A stretch of 64,000 bases of DNA, taken from Brassica napus. Its lineage: Eukaryota; Streptophyta; Magnoliopsida; Brassicales; Brassicaceae. Both the position numbers and the translations under genes were made by a program. A model generated the notes under the pieces. The model searched no databases. It had not been told where the DNA came from and worked only from the letters and a program-made list of their open reading frames with translations. Location: positions 24,800,098 to 24,864,097 of the forward strand of contig NC_063439.1 of assembly GCF_020379485.1 (NCBI RefSeq), in the 5' to 3' direction. Below, one piece after another: positions 47,182 through 58,613 of this stretch. The first letter of the stretch is position 1, and every line of letters starts with the position of its first letter.

Positions 47182-47197
47182 AAACTTGTAAAAAGAA

Positions 47198-47921
47198 TTA
47201 AAACTGGGAAAAAAAACTTGCATGTTGGACAGTTGGAAAGAGCAAAGATCAGAAAACTACTTCACGTGCAGACAAAATCCGAGCGCGACAACTGATACTA
47301 ATTATTGTTCAAATAAAAACAAAGTCTAACTAAATACTGAATCCACGTCTGGTTTTGGTGGTTGGAAACGTAGGGTTTTTCAGTGTGTGAGCTCGCAAAA
47401 GTTTATGGCTGGTTTGGTTTTTTATGCGAGGATAAATTGAACTGTGTAAAAAACCACTTTGGTTTTTACCCAAAAGAAAAAACCACTTTGGTTTTTACCC
47501 CAAAAAAAAAACCACTTTGGATCGTGCAATATATATATATATATATCATCAATGTAAATACTCTGCCCATTAGCTAAGCTCTAGTTTTCAACGTTAATAT
47601 TAATGCGTATATATAGTAACGACAACGAGCATTGCTATAGAGGTTATAGATTAAAAAAATCTACTTATCTAAACACTAATTCTTGTTAATACCCACCTTA
47701 CTTCCTTGAGTTACCGCAATAACCATGGCTGGGGGATTTAGAAAGGGCATGAACATCGTTTCTACCACGTTATATATTCTCATCCAATATCCATGAAAAT
47801 GTCACAACAGAATTCTCTAATCAGTTTTTTCTTCGTCTTATTATCCGTTTTATTTAAGGATATACATATTATCATCATGAAGTTTACCAAACCCGTTGAG
47901 GTTATTGGTTTGTTATCTTCC
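47198..47921. other. Downstream flank of CYP709B with a short tandem repeat
   Basis: Between 47450 and 47520 a roughly 30-bp unit, AAACCACTTTGGTTTTTACC plus an A-rich spacer, occurs about three times, followed by an (AT)n run. No gene seen. Confidence 0.5.
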
Positions 47922-49315
47922 TCACCTTGTATCGAGAGGCTGGAGTATTACGGGTAGGCCGTATTGCGGATGGAGATTGAAGTAATCAACCGGTGTATGC
48001 TTATATTCAGGGGAGAGGCTGATCCGGAACCGTTGAAGGATCATAGTGAGCACGGTCTTGGCTTCCATCATAGCAAAGTTTTGAGCAATGCAAGTTCTTG
48101 GTCCAACTGAGAACGGAAGAAGTGCGTTTGGCTGATTGGCGGCTTGAGAAACACCATTTTCGAACCGCAGAGGATTGAATTGTTTGGCGTCTTCTCCCCA
48201 TATGGCCTTGTCGGTGTGCATCTTCAGAAACGGGACGATTATGCTTGTTCCCTTGGGGATATCCAAATGTCCTATCTTCATATCTTGTGTTGCTTCTCTG
48301 ACCATTTTAATCACCGGTCCGTACAGACGAAGAGACTCCATCAACACCATGTTCATCTGTAAGGTAGAAAATAGATTTCTTCAGCCACAAGTATTAGAGA
48401 CATCGTTTCCACATTGAAAATTAAAATGAATCTAATTAATATATTATAAGAACATATCCTACATCGAAAGTTACAAAAATCCTAAATAATAATAACATAT
48501 ATGGGAGATAAACCAATCCACTATCACCGGTTGAAAATGTATCAAACTTAATAACAAAAAAGAAGAAGTCCATATTAATTACCAGTTTAAGTTTTGAGAA
48601 GGTGTCTGAATCTGGGACCGTATCTTTACCACATTCATTGAAAACTTCTTCTCTTAGCTTCTCTTGCCAATCTTGGTGCGAGCTCAATAAAAACGTAGTC
48701 CATGTCAACAATGTCGCACTACTTCCTTGCCCTGAGATATAGAATGTCTTGCATTCGTCTACAATCTCATCCATACTCATCGTTTTCTCATACTCCTTAG
48801 ACGCTGCAGCTTTCAACATGATCCCAAGAAGATCGTCTCCACAGTTCTTGGAACTTGATTTTAGCCTTGCATCTATAATTCTTTTGATTGAGTCCTTCAC
48901 ATTCTTATCGAGCTTCCATAGTTGAAGGTTTGTTGGCGTAGGAAGGTATCTTGGGTAACAAGAAAGAAAAAGATTATGTATGTTTATGTCTGGACGAACT
49001 AGCTGACTATATATAATGTACTTACTGTGTTCCTGGGATGAAGACGCTTGTGAGAGAAGTAAGAAAATATTTCCCAAGCTCTGCCTGTGATCTAAACAAT
49101 TCAATCCCCTCCTCGTAGCTGCTTCCAAACGCAGTGGTCGCGATAATATCTGAGATCAATCTGTGGAAGTCTTTGTTAATCTCCATCCTCATCACCACTT
49201 CTTCACCCTTCCTCTGTGTTCTCCACTCCTTCAACATCCTCAAGGTGCAGTCCACCATCCGTTTCGTCATAACCTAAAAAATATTAGCAAATAATTAATT
49301 ACATTTTGCTCAAAT

Positions 49316-49348
<33 letters not shown>

Positions 49349-50179
49349 CTATCTCCATTTCAATGTTTGAGAAGATTTTTGTTGTTTCACACTAAATGTT
49401 TTCATATATCCAAGTATACTTTATTAAAAACTGCATAACCAAATGTATTTTATTATTTTATTTCCTAGTTAAATTAATTAATTTTAAATGATATATTTTA
49501 AGTAAATTTCTAATATTTGTGCATTTAAGCAAAATATCATATATTATGAAACATAAAGAATAGTAAACAAAAACTAAAACCACCTTGAGTCTGTCTATGG
49601 AGAAAGCAGGGTTCAAGATTCGTCTATGGCGAGCCCAGTCATCACCCTCAATGAAAGGAAGTCCTTTACCGAAAAGTATGAAGACCTCGGGTCTTTTCTT
49701 TGCGATAACAGCGAAACCTAACTTTGTAGACAAGATCTGTTTGCCTAGTTCAGGATCTGAGATGAATACAGTCGGTTTTGTTCCATTCCAGTATAGAAAT
49801 GTTTCTCCTAATATATATCAGCAAAGAGAATATGCATGTGTTAATCGATGCTCATCTTAAAGGGTCATAAACAAAACAAGTTTCAAGAAACGACACCGTA
49901 TTGAGATAGCCATTGGTGATAATGAGGAACCACACGAGGGAAGATATCGTTGGAGTTGGGATCAAGAACCCAATCCTTAGCTTCTTTCTTCATCTTCTTT
50001 ATCTCCTTGAGGTTTCCGTACACGAATCTGTATTTTGGACCTGAGATTCCTTGTTTCTTGAATCTTCTTGTTATCATCCATGGCCGCAAAAGAAAGATCC
50101 AACAAGCTTCCCATATCTTGGGAATAACAAAGGGCAGAAGAACGAGTGCTAAGAGATTGATCGTGCTCAGGAGTTCCAT
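47922..50179 (-). CDS. CYP709B: Cytochrome P450 of the CYP709B subfamily (CYP72 clan)
   Basis: Five exons on the reverse strand (49897-50179, 49584-49807, 49026-49273, 48593-48959, 47922-48356) join in frame to 518 residues. The start is at 50179 ([10 protein letters not shown], membrane anchor); an in-frame upstream GTG is not used. Landmarks are [11 protein letters not shown] (C-helix), I-helix [21 protein letters not shown] (ExxR), FNPLRFENG and the haem loop [15 protein letters not shown] with the Cys ligand. The sequence follows the Arabidopsis CYP709B proteins as I remember them, including Ala after the haem Cys-Ile. CYP709B enzymes sit on the ER; CYP709B3 has been linked to salt and ABA responses, and substrates are unsettled. 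I recall its relatives at At2g46950/46960, so this copy is not in its expected syntenic place. Confidence 0.92.
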
Positions 50180-50319
50180 TAAAAGAAAGACAAAGGAGTT
50201 TGTACTTGTATTTCTGATATGAGTAAGCACATCTTGTTATAGATAGAAATGTAACTAAAATAATATTTGGTGAAACACATTATTTTCTTACGATTCATTT
50301 TATATTAGGCTAAGACCCA

Positions 50320-50934
50320 TCAATACTATTAAAGCAGGATCCTATTGTCATAATTACCTTAGGGGCATGTTTTCTTCACTAACATTGCATGTTTCATTAA
50401 AAACAATTAAATAATATTAATAACAAATCTATATTGGGTCATTATTTTTGGATCCAGCCCAAATCAAATATCTCTTGGGCCATTTGGACCTATTAAAAAA
50501 TCAGATTCAATTCTCACTTTTTTTTTTCCTTTGGGCCATTGAGTCCAAGTTCAAATAATTTTTTTTCAATTATTCTTAATTATTATTTTTTTTCTTTTCT
50601 TAATATAATTTAAGCATTCATAAAAATAATTGAATTTTTTTATTGAAAAGTATAAATCTTTATTAAAAGTATATAATTTTTTAATTAAAATATTAACCCC
50701 ATAATAAAATTAATTTATCAGAGTTATACCAATTTAATTCATTAAAAAAATAAAGTTTAATTTTTTTAACATAAATAGTCATTTAAAATGAAATACGATA
50801 AATAAAGATAAAATTTTTAAGTCTTTTATAAAATAAATCACAAATATATGAAATGTGACATTTACTAAATATTTGTCAATTGAAAAAAAAAAACAAAAAT
50901 AAACCCGCGCTTTGAAAGCGCGGATCAAAATCTA
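50320..50934 (+). mobile_element. Small non-autonomous Helitron (615 bp)
   Basis: Starts TCAATACTATTAAAGCAGG and ends CCCGCGCTTTGAAAGCGCGG, ATCAAAAT, CTAG. It is inserted between A (50319) and T (50935) and lies 140 bases upstream of the CYP709B start. No coding sequence. Confidence 0.8.
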
Positions 50935-51519
50935 GTATATATTAAATATCATACTCTTTTTGGGGTGGGTATCCTATTTTAAAATTAATTCAATGATGTC
51001 GATGGCCCTCTTATATACTATTTATTTCTTAGTATTTAAGATTATATATAACGATAACATATTATATTTTCAGAAATTTTGTGAAAACTAAGGGTCTTCT
51101 TCGTGTATTATACTATCAGAGGTATCGTCAATGTCATCATTGATTCGATTTGAGCTGTCATGATTATGGCTTATCTGCCCTCGTGTTCTGGATTAATACA
51201 ATATGAAATGAAATCTTTTTTTTATATATTTCAAGTTTTTAGAATAATTAAAAATGGGGAGAACTTGCTTGTTGAGAGTTCGAAGAGCTAAGATAAGAAT
51301 ATAAAGAAGGTGAAAAACGCATAAATCGCGGTTGCGTTATACATTCTTTTAATTATGTATCGTTACAAATACGCGATAACGCAACTGGATGGATGTCAAC
51401 TGGTAAGAGTAGCTTTGGTCTGCAGATCCTTACAACAAGAGAGCACATGACAGACGAAGCTAGTGTTTAAGCTAAACAAAGACTTACTACATGCCAACCA
51501 GCTGCTCAATTATTGTAGA
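50935..51519. other. Spacer with a duplicated segment
   Basis: 51106-51215 is a diverged copy of 46236-46335. AT-rich, no gene seen. Confidence 0.45.
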
Positions 51520-51528
51520 TTTGTCAAC

Positions 51529-52340
51529 TAGTAATTCTTGGGTTCACCCCCTAGGGTGAACCTCTAGGTTCACCAACCAATAGTGTTTGAGTATTTGATA
51601 TTTGATATCTTTTAAAAAAAGAAACAACATTGAATTTCCAAATAAGATTATCTTTTTAAAATAAAACAATAAAAATACATAAAAATAGTTACAAAAAATA
51701 AATAAATAAATATTTTAAATCTTTAGCAAAATACTAAACCATATACCCTAAATCTTAAACCCTAAACCTTAAACTTTGGATAAACTCTAAACGTTTGAAA
51801 ATCTTAAACCCTAAATCATACATTAAAAACTAAATTTTAATAACACTAAACCCTAAATCCTAATCACTAAACCCTAAACCCTTGGATAAACCCTGAACCC
51901 TTGGATAAATCATAAACTGTAAATCAAAAATATTTAAAATTAAACTCTAGAGTTTATGATTTATCCAAGGGTTCAGAGTTTACCCAAGGGTTTAGGGTTT
52001 AGTGATTAGGATTTAGGGTTTAGTGTTATTAAAATTTAGTTTTTAATGTATGATTTAGGGTTTAAGATTTTCAAACGTTTAGAGTTTATCCAAAATTTAA
52101 GGTTTAGGGTTTAAGATTTAGGGTATATGGTTTAGTATTTTGCTAAAGATTTAAAATATTTATTTATTTATTTTTTGTAACTATTTTTATATATTTTTAT
52201 TGTTTTATTTTAAAAAGATAATCTTATTTGGAAATTCAATGTTGTTTCCTTTTTTAAAAGATATCAAATATCAAATAATCAAACACTATTGGTTGGTGAA
52301 CCTAGAGGTTCACCCTAGGGGGTGAACCCAAAAATTACTC
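51529..52340. mobile_element. Palindromic long-TIR element with telomere-like arms, copy 2 (most complete)
   Basis: 812 bp, almost a perfect palindrome: arms of about 390 bp run from TAGTAATTCTTGGGTTCACC inward to a short loop near 51925-51950, and the right arm mirrors it to AATTACTC. Flanks are a perfect 9-bp duplication TTTGTCAAC (51520-51528 and 52341-52349). The arms contain many CCCTAAA-like units (TTTAGGG on the other arm). If transcribed it would form a hairpin of about 390 bp. No coding sequence. Confidence 0.9.
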
Positions 52341-52366
52341 TTTGTCAACGTCAATATTAATATTAA

Positions 52367-54458
52367 TCCCTTATATATTAAAGGAGAAATATTTTTTAAG
52401 GCGTTCCTTAATTATCTCTTAGTTATTTTTTCAAGGATGCATGAGAAGGCTCCATTCTCTTTTTTGCTTACGTGTCGCGCTCACATCGATTCTCACAAAA
52501 TCATTTAATGTGAAACCATTAAATGTTTCCTTATTTGATGATTTTTTTTTGCAAACTCCTTTTCCATGTCTTTAAGCAGTCGACGTTTTTTTATTTTTGT
52601 CAGACCGACTACAGAGTCCTTGAGCAGTCGACGTTCCATGTCCTTGATACTAGGCGCATCGATGGGTATCGAAAGCATAGAAGAAGACGATATGAGGGTG
52701 ATCGACGTTCTTTACTAAGGTTATAAAGAAAGAGATTTTGTAAAGCAGGCGCATCAACGATCTGAATCCCCATCGAAAAGAAAAAAAGAGAAGAAATGGA
52801 AGGTTTGATTCCATTTTTGTACAAAGCCATGGTCATGTATAAAAGAGAAGGAAGCTTTTCGTCAGTTTTTCTCAGCGATCATCATTCTCATCAACTTCCG
52901 GTTACTACAGGAGACTTTCTGGCGACTCCTCTGGTATATTTCGAACGTCAGACCTCAGGCGATTTCGGACTGACCGTCTTGGATTGCTTAAAACGACGCC
53001 TTCTTCACCATCTCGCTTGCCCACTAGGAACATCACGAAATGTACGTAAGGAGTGTTCTTGAAAATACTATTTACATAAAGAGATACAAATCTTTCTTGA
53101 CGTGTCTTCTTATCCTAAAGTATATTTCTTATGAATAACTACCCAAGGACTTAATTGAGTGATTTTATATTATGATCTTGATTTTTAATTTGATATTATT
53201 AGGGACGTTCAAATACGTTCTACCCAGATTTTCCAATTGTTCTGAAGACTCAGAGGTAATATATTTATTGACTATTAGAAATTTTTTTTTAAGTTGTAGA
53301 CCTTTTATTATCTACATAACAATTCGTGTGTTTCAGGATTCTGTTCTGATAGCTGGTAGTTCTGTGCATGGCTAAGTCTAATCTGAAGACAGCTGCTAAA
53401 CGTGAAGGATCCCATATCGAAAGTTTAGAGGCAGCTATCTACGAGGGAACTGTTAACAAATATCGACATTCGGATTCGATTAAGAAAGTGAAGACTGAAA
53501 ATAGTGGCTGAAGAATTATTGGAAACCTGTCTACGATGAAGATAGGCTTTTCTCTTTTATTGTTATAAGTATTTTAATTGTTTTAATCTTCGTATTATGC
53601 TTGGTTTTTGGGTTCTGTTTAACAATTTTGGAAGTCTGAAGTGTTTTATTTTTTAACCTTTTTACGTACTCTAAGCATATGTTGGTCGTTTTTAATATAA
53701 TCCCTCTTATCATATTTTGTCTGATCGGGTCGATTGGTTGAAGTTATCTAATATATTTGGACAATATAAAATACCTTAAAAAGAATCATTATTTCTGTAA
53801 AGTTTATTTTCCATGGATATAGTCTATAGCTTTGTAAATATGAATATATCCCTTTTATAAAATATCCTATACAAATTGTTATAGCACATACTATATACAA
53901 GTACAATAAACAGAAGAGAGCAAATATATTTTGTCTTTTTTAAAATCAAATATAATATTTTTGTACGTGCATTTTATTTGATCCTCAGATTCCTCAAATA
54001 AAGAATTATTTTTTAATCAATGTGAGTATAAAATTATTTTAAATTTGATATAGTTACTATATGTTAACAGATATGATTTTTTTTTTTACTTTCAGGATTC
54101 AATTCCGTGCATTTTGATTAAACTTCAAAAAAATTTAGACTATAATTTCTTATCGTATCAATTAATTATGTTATTTTGGTTTTTATATTAAAACAAATTA
54201 TGTGTGTTTAAAGGGTGGAATCACATTCAATTTCTTTTCTCTTAAATTTTTTTATATAATAAAAATAACTATATTTTATTTATTTAAGGTAGTTATAGTA
54301 TTACTTTTCAAATGTTATTGTTCCACTGAAAAACCAGAAATTCCGGTGTTTTTCACTTTCTCTTCAAATATATATTTATGTCTTACAAAATCATAGTATA
54401 TAACTTAAAATAATGATACATATGCTTCATCCCGCGCAAGGCGCGGGTTACTACCTAG
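52367..54458 (+). mobile_element. 2.1-kb non-autonomous Helitron carrying gene fragments
   Basis: Starts TCCCTTATATATTAAAGGAG and ends CCCGCGCAAGGCGCGGG (hairpin), TTACTAC, CTAG. It is inserted between A (52366) and T (54459). Termini are those of the 30469-31870 Helitron, but the interior is different and includes gene-like exons. No Rep/helicase gene. Confidence 0.85.
52796..53511 (+). pseudogene. Captured host gene fragment inside the Helitron
   Basis: An 88-codon frame (52796-53062) begins MEGLIPFLYKAMVMYKREGS, the N-terminus of a plant family of small uncharacterised proteins that I recall starting MEGLIP with a YKA motif. Further exon-like pieces follow with splice-like borders: GTATGG-free T-rich introns, an acceptor GTGTTTCAG at 53328-53336, and a 47-codon frame at 53368-53511 beginning MAKSNLKTAAKREGSH. 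The pieces are not joined in one clear frame. This looks like gene capture by the Helitron. The parent identity is tentative. Confidence 0.45.
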
Positions 54459-54554
54459 TGTATATAATAAAACAAGTAGCATTGATTGAAGTATACAACA
54501 TTTTTGATCAATTATTACGCGAAACAAAAGTCCAGTTAACCTAAAAAGTTGTTT

Positions 54555-54806
54555 TGCATTCTCTCCATCTCGCCAATAACCGCAACCACCATGTTAGCTG
54601 TGGCGTTATCAGGGTACGAGCATCATTTACGCAAGGTTTACCGTCGTGATGGTTTGAAATGTGTTGCTTGTGTCAGATCGTATCGTTGCGGGCTTGCGGC
54701 CAATGACGGATTTACATCCAACACGGGCTTGTGCTCCCTATTCATTTTACAAAAAATGGATTGTGTTAATATTTGTTGTCACGGACCGGATGCATCCATG
54801 AGCTAG
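54555..54806 (+). pseudogene. Probable 5' fragment of a DC1-domain gene
   Basis: The start region (TGCATTCTCTCCATCT..., ATG, then GAGCATCATTTACG) aligns with that of the DC1 gene at 40850-40930 (TGCATCCTTTCC..., ATG, GAGCATCCTTTAGG). It encodes YEHHLRKVYRRDGLKCVAC, resembling the His and CxxC start of a DC1 repeat. The frame closes at 54806 without further repeats. Confidence 0.4.
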
Positions 54807-56452
54807 ATGTTCTACAAGAATCAGGCATTCGGTATGTGCTAGAAGCCAGACGCTTTACTAGCTTTACTAGCTTTACTAGAGTCAGATGTCCAACCCTCTC
54901 TTGATATCGTCCGCTTTAGATTTAAGCTTTCACATATTTGTTATTGGTTTAGTTATTTCCCGAAAGGTTTCATACTAAGTGGAGTTGTGATTTTATTTTG
55001 TGTAATATTCAATGTGGAACTTGTATTGTCAGTTTCTTCTAATAGTCTTTTCCTCAAACCAATGACCACAAAACTTTGGTACGGTTTTCGGACCAGATAT
55101 ACTCCTAAGCCAGATGCTCTACTAAAACCAGACCGGAGCCCCGTGCTAGAGGCCATACGCTCTACTAGAACGAGACGTCTGTCACCAAATGTTCAACCCC
55201 TTCCTTAATATGATATTTGCCATGTTCGTTTCTCTTACGCAGCATCAGAGGCATCAACCAAAAATTAACAAACAGGTGAGCGAAATTTTAGCTGTGTGTT
55301 GTTATATAGTTTCTCTTTCATTACTTGTCTTTTCTGTATTTTTATTGCCGCTGCAAATAACAGCGTCTTCCACTGTCTTTTCTGTATTTTTATTGCCGCT
55401 ACAAATAACAGCGTCTTCCACTCAACTGTCGCTAGATCATCTTCTAACTATCTAATTTGATTAGTTGTCGAGCTGTCATCAGCATTCCGAAAACAAACAG
55501 GGCAATTGTCTGCTTTGGGTTTAAGCCCTCATGAATTTGCTCTTGTGTTAGTTATTCCGTAAAATGCTTCATACTAAGAGTTGGACCAAATATATGTATT
55601 AGACTTTGTTATGTCTACTATCCGACATGTGACTGATAATATGATCTAACCCAAAAAGTGACTAGGAGTAAAAGAGTGAAACAGAAGAAGGGGTTCGTGA
55701 ATGTGCCTAGAGTTATTTTCCAGAGACACGATATCAAAGCACAACTCTGAGTGCAAACTTAAAGGGCAAAAGAAAAATATTGGACGTCAGAAGCGAAACG
55801 ATCTAAAAATAGACAGTTTTTGTTTCTTCTTTTGGTTCACCGGTGAGGTCATGAAGAAGCTTCAAAATAAGCTTTCTCTGCATTATCCAATCTGTCTTGG
55901 AACATCGTCCACTCTCTCCTGCACCTTTCCCTCACCATACGAGATAAACAGATAAAATTTCATAAAGAGTTTTTGTTATAACTGCCATGGTAGTAAAAGA
56001 GCTTATAGGAACTTTTATCATATAAAATCTTATAGGAACTTTTAGGAACTTTTATCAATAAGACTATAAAAAAGACATATAAAATCTTGCATGGATTATT
56101 TTACCCCTTCCCATGGTTGTTTCCCTTCCTCTGGTCGTCCCTGACATATTTTAGAATTCACCAAAAACAAAAAAAAAATGATTAAAAGATCTGTTCATTG
56201 AATTTACATCACACCGCCAATGCTGTGAATAATATAAATACTACATATTTCTACTGAATAAACAGGAATGTAATTACATGATTAGCACAGCTACTCCCCA
56301 TGGTTTTGAAACTGCATGGGGGCTTATTTTCCTATGTATGATATTCATTGGAGAAGTTGTCTTGTATTATTTCTAAAGCCGGCCACATAGTGCAAAATCT
56401 TAGTTTAGTAAAAAAACCATAACGTAATGGAAAGAGAGATTCGAGAACATAC
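54807..56452. other. Repeat-bearing spacer downstream of the DC1 fragment
   Basis: Three diverged blocks resemble each other (TTTAAGCTTTCACATATTTG...GGTTTCATACTAAG at about 54925-54980; a CGCTCTACTAGA block at 55145; TTTAAGCCCTCATGAATTTG...GCTTCATACTAAG at 55518-55580). A piece at 55979-56026 repeats intron sequence of the DUF707 gene (57037-57083). No intact gene. Confidence 0.45.
55328..55423 (+). repeat. 48-bp tandem duplication
   Basis: The unit TGTCTTTTCTGTATTTTTAT plus TGCCGCTGCAAATAACAGCG and TCTTCCAC occurs twice head to tail, differing at one base (GCTGCAA versus GCTACAA). The near-identity suggests a recent slip or duplication. Confidence 0.85.
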
Positions 56453-58369
56453 TTGGTTCCCTAGTGATGGAACACCTTGATGAACAATCCACTGGGCATC
56501 TATAACTCCAATCTTCTCGTGCGCGTTCTATTAATCACAAGGTCAATGATCATATAAAACGAACGAGTGTGTAAGAATCCATCTTAAATGTGCATATAGT
56601 TGTGTCCAAAGGAAGTGAAGTATTTAACTGACCTGTACACATTTCCGAACCGCAAAGTCCAGACCCCATCCATGAATCAAATCGTTCTGAGGTTGTACAG
56701 TATCGTTAGAAATTAGAATGCTGAAGAGAAGATTTCCCTTAAACAAAGAGGACTCTGAGTTAGGTTCTTCTCCATACCTGAATCATATGCCATACACAGC
56801 GCCATGCTTTACGGGAGAAAACAGGAGCCATAATCTCAACGAATCTGATTCCGGTTTACACAAATAAGCATGAAAGATTAAGATATTCACTTGCTATGCA
56901 ACTACTAAAGGAACTACACTGACAGGTAAGTAAAGTAGTATACGCTGCACAAGGGGGTAAATTTGGATCACTGCACCATCCATTCCTCTCCTCAGCATGC
57001 CTGCAAGAAAAACATTAGAACAGATGATATGGCATAACTGCCATGGTAGTAAAAGAACTTATAGGAACTTTTATCATATAAATGATCCTAACTTGTGGAC
57101 TTCAGTGTCGTCTCTTTTCTTTGTCATCTCCCATGTGAGCCCTTCATACGGTTCCAACCCAGGCTGTGAGATCTCCAAACCATGTTTCTTCACCACCGCC
57201 AGATACCTGTCAAAAGAAAACTAAATCTTCATCACCTAGAAATAGCCATTTTAAGAAAGTCGAAGCTTTGGGGGAAAACATACTTTTCCGAATCACAAAG
57301 TGTTCCACGCCTAGATCCTCGTCCCATATGAAGATATATTCATAGGGAGCAACTATCTCAGGATGAAGAAATCGCTTGGCGTACCACCTTCAAGAAAAAT
57401 GCATAGAATTTTAAGTAAATCTTAGAAACTCCCATTTAAGGAAAGGAGCTGGCTAACCATTTTGTTTGTTTCCGAATGCTCACATGAATGGCTCGCTTGG
57501 ACCATTCAAACTCTTCCCATTCGCTGGCCCGTCCATCGTAGTGAAACAGCATTATAGTGAAGTTATCTTAGAACTGAGAAATTCAAAGTTAAAGCAATGA
57601 GAAAAAGGAGAAGGAAAAAGAAAAGAAGTACAAGGAGGAAGCAGGATACCTTCTTCAACGCAGCGTCTACATTTTCCCTCTGATCATAACCAACCGTAAA
57701 TGTTACTAGATACCGCTGCTTGGTTTTTAAGTCCTGCATGCCATACCAACCAAAATGTGACATGATCTCGAAGCCATACTGTTGTACAAAAATCTATGAA
57801 ACATCATTAGGGTCACCCCACAATCGACGGAGGTACAAATCTGATTCAGGCGTGTCTATATCTGGGGGTAGCCTCTCAGCACCACGTGGGTTAGTAGGAA
57901 CCCATATGTGCAATAACTCAGAAAAGTTAAATACCATCTTATTTCAAATAAAGTATAGAAAGACTAATAATAGTAGTCCCAAGCTTTGTGTCATTATAGC
58001 TATAGGGGGGATACTTGAGCTTGGGGCTCTTTGTGGAAGAAGACCAAGCACTAAACAGTCTTTTTCTTGATAAGTCTGAGTATATATCCTCGATGTATGC
58101 AAGATCGATGGAGGGAAACAATGTGGATGGAAGATTCATCTTAACCATTTCAAAACAAGAAGATAAAAGATACCATTACTGTGTAAGCAAATGTCATAAG
58201 TCAAGTTCAAAATGAATGGAAAAGGTATAGAGACATGATGCACGAAGGGAAGAGGTACTCTTACCTTAGTTAAGGTGAGGGTTGGAAAAGTAATACCCAT
58301 AAGGAAACCAACTATAACTCCGAAGAAGGATGTTAGAAGAAGTTTCATCATTTGGCTTGGTCTTCTCAT
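56453..58369 (-). pseudogene. DUF707 protein gene, broken (At3g27470-like)
   Basis: Exons on the reverse strand are clear: MRRPSQMMKLLLTSFFGVIV (signal anchor, 58265-58369), MNLPSTLFPSIDL, WVPTNPRGAERLPPDID, LKTKQRYLVTFTVGYDQREN, NFTIMLFHYDG, WWYAKRFLHPEIVAPYEYIF then WDEDLGVEHF, YLAVVKKHGLEISQPGLEPY, NGWCSDPNLPPCAA, FVEIMAPVFSRKAWRC, NDLIHGWGLDFAVRKC and HEKIGVIDAQWIVHQGVPSL. This is the DUF707 family, membrane-anchored proteins of unknown activity. Breaks: a TAA (57568-57570) where Ser is expected, two extra bases after EHF (about 57295), an unclear splice between exons 2 and 3, and no final exon downstream of 56453. It is therefore probably a pseudogene. Confidence 0.85.
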
Positions 58370-58613
58370 CGTTTCACTGTAACTCCAAAGAGGAATGTAC
58401 ATAAAAGGATTGAAATTGGAAAAGGTTTTACTGCCTATATATTTGATTAAGACCTGTTCAAAAAAAGAACACAAGCACCTGCCAGAGAATAAACCTAGTC
58501 AGATGTTGTTTATCTGATATATACTGTCAATGCAGACAGGTGTAAAGTTGTGCTACAAAGAAGTCATCATGACTCTCCATTCCTTCACTTTCGTCACAAA
58601 TGCATTTTTTTAT

